From NCBI GenBank assembly GCA_028554795.2, contig CM068842.1:48815574-48879573 (forward strand): a stretch of 64,000 nucleotides of DNA, given 5' to 3'. Every line of letters begins with the position of its first letter. The first letter of the stretch is position 1. This stretch comes from Sinohyriopsis cumingii (Eukaryota > Mollusca > Bivalvia > Unionida > Unionidae). A model generated the notes under the pieces. The model had not been told where the DNA came from and made no database searches. It was given only the letters and a program-made list of their open reading frames with translations. Positions 33,201-40,390 of this stretch are shown here, piece after piece. Position numbers and translations under genes: made by a program.

Positions 33201-34781
33201 TCAGTTATCTAAGTCATACCAATGGTGATGGTAACCAGAATTGACAGTCCTCAGTCCTGAAAGTCTGGCGACTTATAGGAAAGGAGGTATAGTTTAATTC
33301 TGACACAGTGAGGGCCAGAGTAATTTTACTTTCAGTACAAACTACATTAAGAATCTAATTGTGCTTTCTTTCCCCGTATAAGTCATCACATTTTCAGGAC
33401 CAAGGACCATCAGTTCTGGTTACTATTACTGTTGGTTCGATTTAGTGGGCAGATGTGAAAAAATGGGGATGTCATTCTTACCAGAAAAAAAATAATTCAG
33501 TTGGAAACAGGGTAAACATGTTTAATGAATCGAGATTTTTGTGCACAGTTATCTCCAGTAGTAAACACCAAAACATTATCCGGTAAGTGTTCGTTATTTA
33601 TTAAAGTAATAATATCCTGTAAGTGTTCTCTATTTGTAGGCAGTGATATGGTGCAACCTTGTTTACCTAGCCCACTTCTAACCAGCATTGAATGTACACA
33701 CAATAGAGATATTAATTTTCTGAACAAGATTTTCAGGAAAAATTGTCATGTTTATTTGAAAACAAATTATCCAGATAGTGAGAAATGTAATTGTTTAATG
33801 TCTGGAAATTTTGGATAAATGAAGGTAAATTTATCAAGAAACATAACACATTCTTAGAAATGTTCTAATAATACAGTCTTGTGTCTGGAGCAAGGACAAC
33901 AGTCCCTATAATCCAGATCCAGTGTCTGCAACTTAGGCTCGTGTGCCAGACTTTGGAAGGGCATGTAGTATGAGTTACAGTTTTGTAAGTTTTGTATTGT
34001 GTGTACTAAAAATGATAATTAAATTAAATGGCCAAATATGACTTAGTATGCAGCATTCTACAGTTGAACTTAATGCAGAAGTTTGAAAATGTTGCCGATG
34101 CCAGATTTATAGTCAATGACATGGGTGTGAAGATTGGCATCTGGTTAATGGCTACTTTGCTAAAGAATTATCTAGACCAACAGCAATTTGTCCTTTTCTT
34201 TGTAACATAACTACATTGATTATACATGTTTGCTGTGTGCATGTTTGCCAGAGCATGAGAAGAATTCGAACCCAGGGGTTCAAAGTCTTTGACAATTACT
34301 CTTGCAAAACATTTGCACACAACCGTTTTAAGATCATGATTGTTCCATGAACAGTTACTATGCACATATATTATATATACCAAATACAGGACACAAAAGA
34401 CTGAACTCATGCAGTACATGCAGTTCTTAAGTTTAATGCTGACATAACAAGATAAAATGAAACTTAAAATGTTAAAACCAGCCAGATCTTGTTGAGAATT
34501 ATTTCATATGAAAGTAGATATCAATAAACATAGGGCCTTAAAAACAAGATTCATTTTTGCCAATTACTGTTGAGTTGAAGATTCTGCACATTGTTCATTC
34601 TCTTGTCACTTGTACTTATAATAATGTAAAATCCATTTTTACTTTCAGCCGCCACTGTGGACGTTTATTGTGTGCAAAGTGTTCAAATAAGGACATGCCT
34701 ATTGTGAAATATACTTTATCCAAACCAGTCCGAGTGTGTGACATTTGCTTTGATGTTCTATCACTAGGAGGAGTATTCTAA
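4934..34781 (+). CDS. ANKFY1: ANKFY1 (Rabankyrin-5), C-terminal third, 9 exons, 5' partial
   Basis: ANKFY1 is a Rab5 effector on early endosomes and macropinosomes. It has an N-terminal BTB domain, a long ankyrin-repeat stretch and a C-terminal FYVE finger that binds PI3P. Nine exons are visible: 4934-5027, 7255-7455, 11861-12037, 13345-13492, 16225-16315, 17812-17936, 21291-21437, 23996-24086 and 34649-34781. They total 1207 nt, about 401 residues of a protein that is about 1170 residues in vertebrates. All junctions are GT-AG and the phases agree throughout. Recalled family landmarks match in order: DGQTPLHLA, GRNFLH, LTPLHLAVQ, LHILGQYGKENAAAIF, VATKQLLFKLL, the FYVE WxxD motif (WSDG), RKHHCRHCG, RVC and the terminal LGGVF. 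The first base completes a split codon, so upstream exons lie left of the window. The BTB region is not present here. The identity is recognised from the family rather than from a database search. Confidence 0.96.
5028..7254 (+). other. ANKFY1 intron a-b
   Basis: A 2.2-kb GT-AG intron. Apart from the diverged array at 5790-6470 I see only AT-rich sequence without recognisable features. Confidence 0.85.
5790..6470. repeat. Diverged tandem repeat, period about 142 bp
   Basis: A segment related to AAAAGGTCAGAAGTCAAGGTCA recurs near 5859, 6000, 6139, 6279 and 6424. GATGGATTGCATTTGAT-like segments recur between (5954 and 6239, two units apart). Units are heavily diverged, with no obvious coding content. 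Confidence 0.6.
7255..7455 (+). CDS. ANKFY1: ANKFY1 exon b (two ankyrin units)
   Basis: The acceptor is TTAG at 7251-7254 after a pyrimidine tract, and the donor is CAG|GTATTT. The exon is exactly 67 codons, phase 0 at both ends. It carries DAEGKMPLHIAIENQ and DKQGQTPFAAAM ankyrin starts and ends NAAEQ, as the vertebrate protein does. Translation past the donor soon meets a stop, which supports the chosen edge. Confidence 0.95.
7838..8091 (+). repeat. tRNA-derived SINE (family A), full length, with 13-bp TSD
   Basis: Same structure as the copy at 4474, with tRNA-like head, body and CAA-type tail. The flanking duplication TCACCCATGTACT is exact at 7825-7837 and 8092-8104, so this is a clear retroposition. 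Confidence 0.93.
9142..9391 (-). repeat. tRNA-derived SINE (family A), reverse orientation
   Basis: On the minus strand the head runs GGGGCCCTGAGTGGCCTAGT and the tail is the TTG-repeat at 9142-9155 read in reverse. No clean target-site duplication was found, and it is somewhat diverged from the others. Confidence 0.88.
10642..10755 (+). repeat. TTA/TTG trinucleotide microsatellite
   Basis: A run of TTA repeats is interrupted by a short TTG block and continues as TTA. The leucine-rich reading frame through it is a by-product of the repeat. Confidence 0.95.
11161..11265 (+). repeat. AC-tailed SINE (family B), 3' fragment
   Basis: It contains ATGCCCCAGTGCTAGACATC, ACTATAAACTGCCACA and AAAGCTACATTAAAAATC, the conserved last third of family B. 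Confidence 0.75.
11861..12037 (+). CDS. ANKFY1: ANKFY1 exon c (ankyrin units)
   Basis: The acceptor is ATTTCAG just before 11861 and the donor is TTG|GTAAGT. The exon has 59 codons, phase 0 at both ends. Visible landmarks are VDNQGRNFLHNAI, SVLFLISVKANVNSK and LTPLHLAVQVGSEIIVRNL, one of the best-conserved stretches of the family. Confidence 0.96.
12214..12280 (+). repeat. TA dinucleotide microsatellite followed by a G10 run
   Basis: An uninterrupted TA run of about 56 bp is followed by TT and ten Gs. Both strands are open through it, but only because of the repeat. Confidence 0.95.
12290..12797 (+). mobile_element. 3'-end remnant of a second DIRS-like family
   Basis: The architecture parallels 31860-32310. 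An internal complementary region at about 12436-12523 joins TGATTGGGTAACATATTTAA to AGAATACTTACCCAATCATA. A spacer follows, and then a right terminal repeat, TTATGATTGTGTAATTATTC, with AGAAACATATTTTAC, near 12736-12795. No coding part is left. Fossil, old and clearly distinct in sequence from the element at 26180. The left edge is uncertain. Confidence 0.6.
13345..13492 (+). CDS. ANKFY1: ANKFY1 exon d (ankyrin unit)
   Basis: The acceptor is TTTTCAG and the donor is ATG|GTAAAT. The exon runs 49 codons plus one base of a split alanine codon. Landmarks are LLAGVDVNAKTSSGQTALHL and VLLENGIDFDAVDDN. Confidence 0.94.
13735..14035. repeat. Minisatellite, period about 53 bp, 6 units
   Basis: Units resemble ATACAATTTAGAGACATGTG, then GACAGACAGGTGAGTATAAC and ATACCTAATGG. 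Starts fall near 13752, 13805, 13858, 13909, 13950 and 14003. One unit is shorter (about 41 bp). Confidence 0.85.
14345..14510. repeat. Minisatellite, period about 55-60 bp, 3 units
   Basis: Three diverged units contain TTGATCCAAATGAAAG and ATGAAAGTGTTTTCATAAAC-like segments. Confidence 0.65.
15043..16177. mobile_element. Candidate TA-flanked TIR DNA element, about 1.1 kb, no transposase seen
   Basis: The left end CAGTCATATCTGTC is preceded by TA (15041-15042). The right end, in reverse complement CAGTCAAACCTGTC, is followed by TA (16178-16179). The termini and TA flanks suggest a Tc1/mariner-like or related non-autonomous element. The two ends could also belong to separate, partial copies. 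Confidence 0.5.
16225..16315 (+). CDS. ANKFY1: ANKFY1 exon e (ankyrin unit)
   Basis: The acceptor is TTTTGCAG and the donor is CCAG|GTGAGT. The first two bases complete the alanine codon from the previous exon and the exon ends with two bases of an arginine codon. The peptide includes ALHLVVQSGNVNCVRVLLVE. Confidence 0.93.
16316..17811 (+). other. ANKFY1 intron e-f
   Basis: A 1.5-kb, very AT-rich intron with one family B SINE. Nothing else is recognised. Confidence 0.85.
17371..17608 (+). repeat. AC-tailed SINE (family B), internally deleted
   Basis: The tRNA-like head includes GGTCTAAGTGGTTAGAATGT and the B-box region GCAGGTTCAAACCCC. Then come GGTTAGTGTTAGAACT, GGTGTCAGGATAATTTGACT and an AC repeat. 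The segment between the GGGACATCATGCT motif and the poly-T-like tail is missing compared with other copies. Confidence 0.85.
17812..17936 (+). CDS. ANKFY1: ANKFY1 exon f (ankyrin unit, LHILGQYGKENAA)
   Basis: The acceptor is ATTCCAG and the donor is ACAG|GTCAGT. The first base completes an arginine codon. The exon encodes GQNPLHILGQYGKENAAAIF and YPIDKPDAEGNT, close to the vertebrate protein. A reverse-oriented SINE lies only 12 bases into the following intron. Confidence 0.96.
17949..18141 (-). repeat. tRNA-derived SINE (family A), 5'-truncated, at a splice donor
   Basis: A reverse-oriented copy with its TTG-repeat tail at 17949-17968 and a head cut short at the B box (GGTTCGAGTCTCGG on the minus strand). 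The target-site duplication GTCAGTAGATGT is exact at 17937-17948 and 18142-18153. The left copy begins at the first base of the intron. Confidence 0.93.
18459..18710. repeat. Minisatellite, period about 50 bp, 5 units
   Basis: CAAGGTCTCATACAG, TTTTTCATTATCTTTCACAT and GACTGTTATTACAT recur with starts at 18460, 18512, 18559, 18611 and 18661, alternating about 52 and 47-50 bp. Confidence 0.92.
18860..19880. repeat. Cluster of foldback (hairpin) repeats, interrupted by a SINE
   Basis: Pieces at about 18860-18925, 18990-19085, 19316-19460 and 19700-19880 share AGTCCAGCTGCAAAC, ACAGACCCTGATCTGCCA and, in inverse orientation, CAGATCAGGGTCTG and TTTGCAGTTGGACT. Ends read like ACTCACTTATAAGTC. The same family lies at 34858-35125, 58079-58277 and 58733-58915. 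Confidence 0.65.
19114..19308 (+). repeat. Diverged family A SINE
   Basis: It retains TGTGAGAAAGCTTCCTGTGG, GTCGGTGGTTCTTCTTGGGG and TCCTGAAAAATGG in the family A order, but the head is heavily diverged and the CAA tail is gone. It sits inside the foldback-repeat cluster. Confidence 0.7.
19901..20210 (+). repeat. AC-tailed SINE (family B), near full length
   Basis: The order is: B-box-like GGTCATGGGTTTGAACCC, then ATACTAACAGCTGCCTCGAT, GGTTAGTGTTAGGACTGG, GGTGTCAGGATAATGTG, GCATGATGCCCCAATGC, ACTATAAACTGCCACAC and an AC repeat. Confidence 0.88.
20327..20515 (+). repeat. AC-tailed SINE (family B), fragment without head or tail
   Basis: It runs from AGTCATACCAAAGACTTG to ACCTCAATATAAACTGG in the family order; the head and the 3' tail are missing. 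Confidence 0.75.
20725..21060. repeat. Diverged tandem repeat, period about 151 bp
   Basis: AAGGTTAAAGGTCACAGCAA near 20733, ATGTCAAGGTCATGTCAAGG near 20884 and AAAGTTAAAGTCACAACAAG near 21035 mark repeated units. TGTCCTTGTCCAGACTG-like segments recur between them. Confidence 0.6.
21291..21437 (+). CDS. ANKFY1: ANKFY1 exon g (last ankyrin units)
   Basis: The acceptor is TTATTTCAG and the donor is TTAG|GTAAGT. The exon encodes LLLAYVNGNGNLCRALVRAG, then VATKQLLFKLL, and leaves one base of the aspartate codon that opens the FYVE module. Confidence 0.95.
22408..22780 (+). repeat. Family A-related SINE with triplicated 89-bp head
   Basis: The segment TGATCTACAGTGCTCACC, CATCTCAC and GGTTTGAGACTCAACCTGAC, ending GTGTTGGCTATG, occurs three times at an exact 89-bp spacing (TGTTGGCT at 22503, 22592 and 22681). 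The third head is followed by TGAGAAGGTTTCCAGCTGCT, TGGTGGTTCTTCTTGG and ATTGGCATTAATCCC, the diverged family A body. Confidence 0.8.
23045..23428. repeat. Minisatellite, 18-bp unit ATACCATCCCATCTTGTT
   Basis: About 20 units, mostly 18 bp with occasional 13-bp versions (ACCATCCCATCTTGT). Because the main period is a multiple of three, both strands stay open (133 and 141 codons), giving repetitive peptides that I regard as artefacts. Confidence 0.95.
23996..24086 (+). CDS. ANKFY1: ANKFY1 exon h (first half of FYVE finger)
   Basis: The acceptor is TATTTCAG and the donor is CTG|GTAAAT. It encodes MLSKEPPWSDGEMCLECGT and ends in TRKHH plus two bases of the next cysteine codon. The WxxD motif of FYVE fingers is WSDG, and the first zinc-ligand pair is CLEC. 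The signature is completed in the exon 10.6 kb downstream. Confidence 0.96.
24739..25055 (-). repeat. AC-tailed SINE (family B), reverse, near full length
   Basis: It begins with TGTGTGTGATTTAGATTTTT (the tail in reverse), passes through GTCCTAACATTAACCTCC and AGTGAGGCAGCTGTTAGTAC, and ends with the tRNA-like head (B box region GGGGATCAAACTCACGACC, then CTCTAACCAATAGGCC). Confidence 0.9.
25578..26179. mobile_element. Short TIR element, copy 1, left part (interrupted)
   Basis: Nearly the same sequence as 50799-51420. It starts GGGGGCGCTCACC where the other copy has GGTGGCGCTCACC. It is interrupted after ATTCTTTTTCT by the DIRS-like element and resumes at 32311. It has no coding capacity beyond a 67-codon frame shared with the other copy. 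Confidence 0.9.
26180..26364 (+). repeat. Left inverted terminal repeat of the DIRS-like element
   Basis: The core TAAGCCTGCTACCTCTCGAA through CACCGCCAGGTGTCACTAGT is the reverse complement of 32107-32244. The outermost bases differ between the two ends, as is usual in DIRS elements. Confidence 0.9.
26700..28722 (+). pseudogene. gag-like region of the DIRS-like element (fossil)
   Basis: The region starts with a short cysteine-rich stretch with CxxC pairs (KCMKC, CTKC, CSVC), which may be a nucleic-acid-binding domain. It continues into a long unrecognised region that ends basic and glutamine/arginine-rich. This is the position of the capsid-like protein in DIRS elements. Frames overlap here, which the family is known to tolerate. 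Confidence 0.7.
28430..30643 (+). pseudogene. RT / RNase H / methyltransferase-like region of the DIRS-like element (fossil, broken)
   Basis: Reverse-transcriptase motifs are visible separately: LDMTDAYFHVPIHP, QVLPFGLTSA and VYLDDI. RNase H-like pieces follow (VCTDTSTYGWGAHL, MSDNSVVVTYLL). A later stretch, IDLCATRWNLKLPTF with AYPPTVLVPKI, occupies the position of the Dam-like methyltransferase domain reported in DIRS elements. The region is broken. Confidence 0.85.
30663..31706 (+). pseudogene. Tyrosine recombinase of the DIRS-like element (fossil)
   Basis: A 347-codon frame with a SAM-like N-terminal domain (RRPSTLKAYEGKWHVFRDW) and a catalytic domain with the arginine-bearing SACRVSELHAL and the tyrosine-bearing FFSFYLRDL. 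These are the hallmarks of phage-integrase-type recombinases of DIRS/Ngaro retroelements, in place of a DDE integrase. Confidence 0.9.
31953..32043 (+). repeat. Internal complementary region (circle-junction copy) of the DIRS-like element
   Basis: The left half AACGTTAATGTGATCAGGGA...TTTGAAGG is the reverse complement of the element's left terminus. The right half GCAAATTTTTAGTAAATTGT...CGATCACATTA is the reverse complement of the right terminus. They meet at AGAAA (31986-31990), as expected of a template for joining the two ends. Confidence 0.88.
32103..32310 (-). repeat. Right inverted terminal repeat of the DIRS-like element
   Basis: It pairs with 26180-26364. By eye the core shows about six differences over 140 bases. 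The distal part continues GGGTAAGTATTCTCGGAGAA to the junction with the target at about 32310. Confidence 0.9.
32311..32356. mobile_element. Short TIR element, copy 1, right part
   Basis: TTAAAATCCTAACCCTATGC followed by AAAATACGAAACTGTAGAGG and GCCACC matches 51405-51450. It completes the TIR element split by the DIRS insertion. Confidence 0.9.
34649..34781 (+). CDS. ANKFY1: ANKFY1 terminal exon (second half of FYVE finger, stop)
   Basis: The acceptor is ACTTTCAG. The first base completes the cysteine codon, giving RKHHCRHCGRLLC across the junction, the basic PI3P-binding signature. Further zinc ligands lie in CAKC and in RVCDICFDV. The protein ends LGGVF followed by TAA at 34779-34781, the same end as in vertebrates. 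Confidence 0.97.
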
Positions 34782-34857
34782 CAACATCATACCATGGTGT
34801 CCTGTTTTACACCTATACAGAACTCATTCAACTGCAAATAACATTGACCCCGATCTA

Positions 34858-35125
34858 CAATCACATACCATATTTATTAGTATACAAGCCATATGCAGCT
34901 GCAAACAACACAGCATAATGCTTTGGTAGTCTAGGGTCTGTGTTGTTTTTCTTCTGACTAGTTCTAATAAACTGCATAAACCCAGATATGCTGGCACATT
35001 ATGTTAAGGCCTATGCTGTTTGCTGTTGTGTTAGACTCGTACATGATTACAATAGTGATCTCAGATCAGGGTCTATGCTATTTGTAGTTGGTTCTGACTT
35101 GTAAATGATAGTGATGTTTATAGTC
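34858..35125. repeat. Foldback (hairpin) repeat next to the ANKFY1 stop
   Basis: ATGCAGCTGCAAACAACACA at the left is opposed by ATGCTATTTGCAGTTGGTTC at the right. Internal copies of GGGTCTGTGTTGTT and AACTGCATAAACCCAGAT give further self-complementarity. It begins about 75 bases after the stop codon, so it probably lies in the 3' UTR. Confidence 0.6.
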
Positions 35126-37668
35126 GCTGGCTGACCAGGGTCATGTTCAAAGTTTGACACATATTTATACAGGAACAAATGTGAAAGATATCATCAGCAC
35201 ACTACAAAGTGACCTTCCACAATGAGCACGCAGCATCCAGGGATTTTCTTACTGCACACAAGAGTGCCTGTCCATCAATTGCAGCAAAGTGTAGATAAAA
35301 AAATTAAGTTTTTATCATTTGGTGCTTTTGTGTGTCTTCTTCTTAACATCAGTGTTTTTGCCAATAGGATCTAATATTACATATGTTAATTAACTGATAG
35401 TAAACTCCATGTTGAATTTTGAGACTACTCAGCTATAGACATTAATAAATAGTACACCCTTAAATATATATTTTACAGAAGCAGAACAGAAGTAGATTTT
35501 AAAATTGTGATCAGTAGGATTTATTATCATCTTAAAATTTATGCATTTTAAGGATACTGAAAACAAGTAATATTTGGTCATAATATGTTTTCTCTTTGTA
35601 TGAAAATATAATGAGCAAATTCAGAACATGACCTAGATTCTGATTTCAGATATTAATGAATGTTGCAATTAATTAATACAAGTCACATGCCTGGTGATAA
35701 CATTTCTTCCCCCATATGTTATCTTAAAATCCACTTTGAATAAACCAATGTTTGCTATATGCCTGCACCTACATAAACTCTAATTTTAAAGCATTATTAA
35801 ATTTGTAATATTTCTTAGTGGTCGAGTTGGTTTTAGGAGAAAGCATACTTTTCAGCATTTTGATGTTAATTTGCCATAAAAGATATTAACTGCTCAGAAA
35901 TTTTCCCCTTAAAGCATCTTGAAAAACAAACAATGTAACAAGACAAAAAATATAAAAATACTTACACAATTGTTCCTGCCAAAATCATTTTGGGTCAGTC
36001 TTCCATTTTTATCTCACCTTCACCCAGAGGTTGGCAGACTTGAAATGAAAGACCCCCAATCATTGTGAACCACATTTGATAACTTTGTTACTTACCTCAA
36101 TAAATATCCCACCATTGGCCATAAACTCCCCAAATTACTGGGTAAAACAAAATGGTATTCAATTAACAGCCTTTTGTTTATATCTTTCAGTCTTAATCAG
36201 AATAGGTAGCAGAATTTCACAGGTCAACAAGCTGTTGGAAATGGTGCCCAGATGACTGGTTCTGGCTGATTTTCTTAAATGTGATTAAAATACCAAAAAA
36301 ATGCCATCTTTTCACTTTTGTAAAAAAAACATTAAAATTTTCAAAAACAGTATATTTCAACTATAAAAGGCTACATGCAGTATTCTTTAAAATTGTATTT
36401 TTGCCCTACCACTGGTAGAATCACATGTATGCTTAGAAGATTTGGTTCTATAAACGTAATGCAGTGTTTGCATTTCATTCTTTGTTCATTGGTTGCAAAT
36501 AAAAGTTACTTTATGATGCTAGTTATGAAGCAAACTAATTTTAACCAAAATCTTATTGTCACTAAAATGAAGAAATGAAGCAATAGTTATGGTAGAAATG
36601 CTGTCATTTACCCAGACTTACAGTTTTGTAAACAAGTAGACATTAATAACTATTTCATATGTGCCATGTTATACTAAAGGTATTGTAAAAAAGAAACAAA
36701 AAGACCTACTGGTGTAAATCTGATATCAAATATGGCCACCATGACATCCATCTTGAAAATTTGCTTCAAAATGGTAAGTCGCATTGACATGAGATTTCTA
36801 GCAATAGACATCTTATGATGCGTGGTTGGTTCTCAATCAAAATGGCGCCAAGTTGATATTGACTATGTCCACAACAGCAGCTAATTTTAAAATCTTGTTT
36901 CAGCACTCTGCAGTTACAAGAAAGAAATGGTCTTGTATTGAATTCCTGGATATTCGTACCATCTAGTAGAGCATTAGTCTCTTCAAGGGACTCTTGTTCA
37001 TGTTATCAGTTTTGTTTTAGCATTCTGTCATTGATATTGATTCATGTTAAATGATGTTCATCTCATGTTAGAGAAAAACAATTTGATCTGTTACAAAACA
37101 CATCATGCAATTACATTCTTACTTTTTATTAGGCAAGGAACAACAAGCACCAAATTTTGCTAATTCTGCCATCGGAAAATCTGTAAAATTATGTGTCACT
37201 AATATGCTAAAATTCAAAATTAGCTACACTTTTATGACTGTAAAGTTGTTTATCAGTTTTACATTTCATGGGCAGAAAATGCATTTAACTTGTAGAGAAT
37301 AATGGGCATATAAAAATTAAATCACGCATTATCTTCTACATCATTGTGTGATTTTTCTTATTGTCAAAATTCACTTGAGAGCTTGCATTTTAAAAAAGGC
37401 CAGTATTGCAGTAAATATTATCCATTTTGCTCCATTTTATGAGAGATTAATTCCAAGTATAATAATATTTAGCATGTATTAAAAGGAATGATAGCAGATG
37501 TGTAAAAAAGTTTTTTAAAAAAGGAACATCTCAGATAGATTTGTTATTTGCCCATGAATGGCAAGATGTTATCATTTTTCTGATGGTGATGGTGGCAGTC
37601 TGAATAATATTAAGATTGTGTATTCAAGTATTTTTAAAAGTCATGTATCTTCTACATCATTTGCCAAT

Positions 37669-37974
37669 GTGTGTGTATTTTGGCTTTTTAATGTAGCTTT
37701 AACAATTTTTCAGTCATGTCACTACAATGTCTGCTGTGTGGCAGTTTATAGCCATGTCTAGCACTGAGACATCAGGCAGCAGACATTTAGCATCATCCCA
37801 CCCAGTCACATTATCCTGACAACAGTCCTAACACTAACCTCTTTAATGCTGAGCACCTTGTGAGGCAGCTGCTAGTACCCATTTTGTGAGTCTTTGGGAT
37901 GATTCAGTTGGAGTTCAAACCTGCAAACTCCTGCATCCAGTGGAGATGCTCTAACCACTAAGGCCACTGGAGTG
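37669..37974 (-). repeat. AC-tailed SINE (family B), reverse
   Basis: It contains TTTTTAATGTAGCTTTAACA, CACATTATCCTGACA, AGTCCTAACACTAACCTC and GAGGCAGCTGCTAGTACC, and ends with CTCTAACCACTAAGGCCAC. The head is diverged. Confidence 0.88.
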
Positions 37975-38463
37975 GCTATTCAGCTAATACTTGGATGTAA
38001 TGTTACTATATACTTTAAGTTTATACCCAGATCTCCTGTTTTGACTGCATAAGTAGAAAGGTTTTTGATTCATCATAATACAGGTCATATGCAAATTCAC
38101 ACATTCTACAGAACTGCCTAGTTAATATTTTGTTTTAATTTGAAGAATGGATTGAAATATTTCAAATACTGAACAAAACATGAGTACTGTTTTGAAACCT
38201 TCAGTTAATATGTCCTAAAAGACTAAGTATGAAACTACAATTTAATGTTAATTTTGCGCTTGCTGCAGAAAATGGTATCATTTTAGCTTAAAAAGTCATT
38301 TTGTTTCACTACAGTATACAGCTGCAAAGGGTGATAAATATTAGACTCTCTTGTTCATGGTACATTTGTGTCTGTGCAATGCTTTGATCAAACCAGTGCT
38401 TCCATCCATGACAGAAATTCATTTAAAGTTTTATTATATCAGCATTACACACAGGGAAATTCT

Positions 38464-38789
38464 GTATCTCAGTAGTTAGTACACAAGACTCAAAGGTCAC
38501 AAGGCCTCGGATATGGGAGGTCATGGGATCGATCCCTGGCCGAGTCATACCAAGATTTACAAACATGGTACTAACAGCTGCATTGCTTGGCACTCAGCAT
38601 TAAGAGGTTAGTGTTAGGACTGGTCAGCCTGATGTCAAGATAATGTGACTGGGTGAGACATCATAATACATGTCTGCGGCATGATGCCCCAGTGATAGAC
38701 ATTACTATAAACTGTCATACTGCAGACATCGTAGAGATATTACTGAAAAATTGTTGAAGCTATTAAAAATCCAAATCACACACACACAC
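38464..38789 (+). repeat. AC-tailed SINE (family B), full length
   Basis: The head ends GGTCATGGGATCGATCCCTG and GCCGAGTCATACC. It continues through GGTACTAACAGCTGCATTGC, GGTTAGTGTTAGGACTGG and GCGGCATGATGCCCCAGTG to AAATCCAAATCACACACACA. Confidence 0.92.
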
Positions 38790-39345
38790 TCTCAAGTTCA
38801 AATCCCACCCAGATTAGTTGACCTGAGGATTGTCTCATGGCAACACTCTTTCCATTGCCTTGGTACTGTATAGACTTTTAAATGTGGAAGAGCCGTTGAA
38901 CATCAAAACAGTTTGCTCATATAAGATCCCCTATGTGCAGAGTTTCCAATTTCCAGTCTAATGGATTGCCTAATTTATATTGTGTACTTAATTTAATGAG
39001 ATTATATCCTTACATTGAATCAGAATAATGATCATGTTTTGAGCTTAAATTGTCAGATGTCTTTTTATAGAATACTCATTATTGAACCTCGTATAGATCT
39101 TGTCCATATGTCTTAAATAATATTTATATGAAAGTTTAACTTGTGATTGCAATCTAAAAGCACGTTTTTATCCATGCTATTTGAAGAAAAAAGCAAGACA
39201 TTGTTTCAATGTTTCGGTTCATACATACACTTTCATTTTCACTGTTAACTATAAAACCATTGGTGGTTAAGGGATTAAACTTGATGGTTCATCATTACAT
39301 GACATGTTACATAGTATATTTGGGGTTCTGTCAACAAGGTAAAGG

Positions 39346-39597
39346 GGGGCCCCAAGTGGCCGAGTGGTCTAAAGTGCTCTCCATCATGGATCACTGCCAT
39401 CTCACTTCCGTCTGCGTGGGTTCAAGTCTCGGGCTCAGCCAATGTGGATATGTGAGAAAGCTTGCCAGTAGCTTTTCGTGGGTCGGTGGTTCTTTCCGGG
39501 GTTTTCCCAGGTTCTTCCTCCAATATTAATACTGGCTGCCATGTATAGCCTATCTTGTGCTGAAAAATGGCGTTAATCCCTATAACAATAACAACTA
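39346..39597 (+). repeat. tRNA-derived SINE (family A), full length, with 11-bp TSD
   Basis: The head GGGGCCCCAAGTGGCCGAGT, B box GGTTCAAGTCTCGG, body and ACAA-type tail are complete. The duplication CAAGGTAAAGG is exact at 39335-39345 and 39598-39608. Confidence 0.93.
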
Positions 39598-39699
39598 CAA
39601 GGTAAAGGTTCAAGATTTTGTCATCACACATCCCCTTCTGCTCCATAATCCATTGAGATTATTCTTATACATTATCACACCACATTGTGGTGCTCTCTT

Positions 39700-40390
39700 T
39701 AATGTCAAGGTCATGGCTTAGTGTTTTTTTTTTTCCATGACAATTTCCCTTCAACAACTCTATTGAAAAATTAACTGAAGCTTGGTATACTGCATAGCAT
39801 CAGTGGAAGGCATGTCATCACATTAAGGGTCCTATCTTCTGCTGTATCATTTTAGAGCTGCTAAAGATGAACTGATGACATTTTATATAGTCATAAAGCA
39901 ACACTAGAAGGTGTGTCATGTAATACAATACTTTTACTGTCTTCAAGCTCATGGCCAGGGCTCAGCATTAAAATATTCCATCGTCACGGTCAATGTTCAT
40001 TATTTTCATTTTCTATCACAATTTCTTTTCCACTACAAAGTGTGGCATGTACCACATTGGGGATCATGTACCACATTGGGGATCCTATCTTCAAGAACAA
40101 GGTCATAGATCAATACTTTTGGTTTTAGTCATGTTTAACCTTCTACTTGGAGAGCTGTTTATGGATAAAGAGAGATGGAGAAATAAATGGATGAAGCTTG
40201 GTAAACTTTTATATTTTTCACTGAAAACATTTGGGGTATTATCCTCAAGGTCAAGATCACGTCAGTATTTTTTTTGCTTCTGCTTTATATCATAAATCAG
40301 TCTGAAATAAGGAATAAACTATGGTAAATTTATTCTTCTCAGTTTGATGGCATTTCATGTATCACATTCAAAGTCAAGGTCACTGTTAAA
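39700..40390. repeat. Diverged repeat, period about 130-150 bp, with AAGGTCA motifs
   Basis: AATGTCAAGGTCATGG, TCAAGAACAAGGTCATAG, CCTCAAGGTCAAGATCA and AAAGTCAAGGTCACTG recur, with less clear units between. A small direct repeat, GTACCACATTGGGGATC, occurs at 40049 and 40069. Confidence 0.5.

Larger units (their letters stand above)
24087..34648 (+). other. ANKFY1 last intron (10.6 kb)
   Basis: The donor CTG|GTAAAT and acceptor ACTTTCAG split the FYVE cysteine codon. The intron holds a family B SINE and a roughly 650-bp TIR element disrupted by a DIRS-like element. Nothing is recognised in 24090-24735, 25056-25575 or 32360-34645. Confidence 0.9.
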
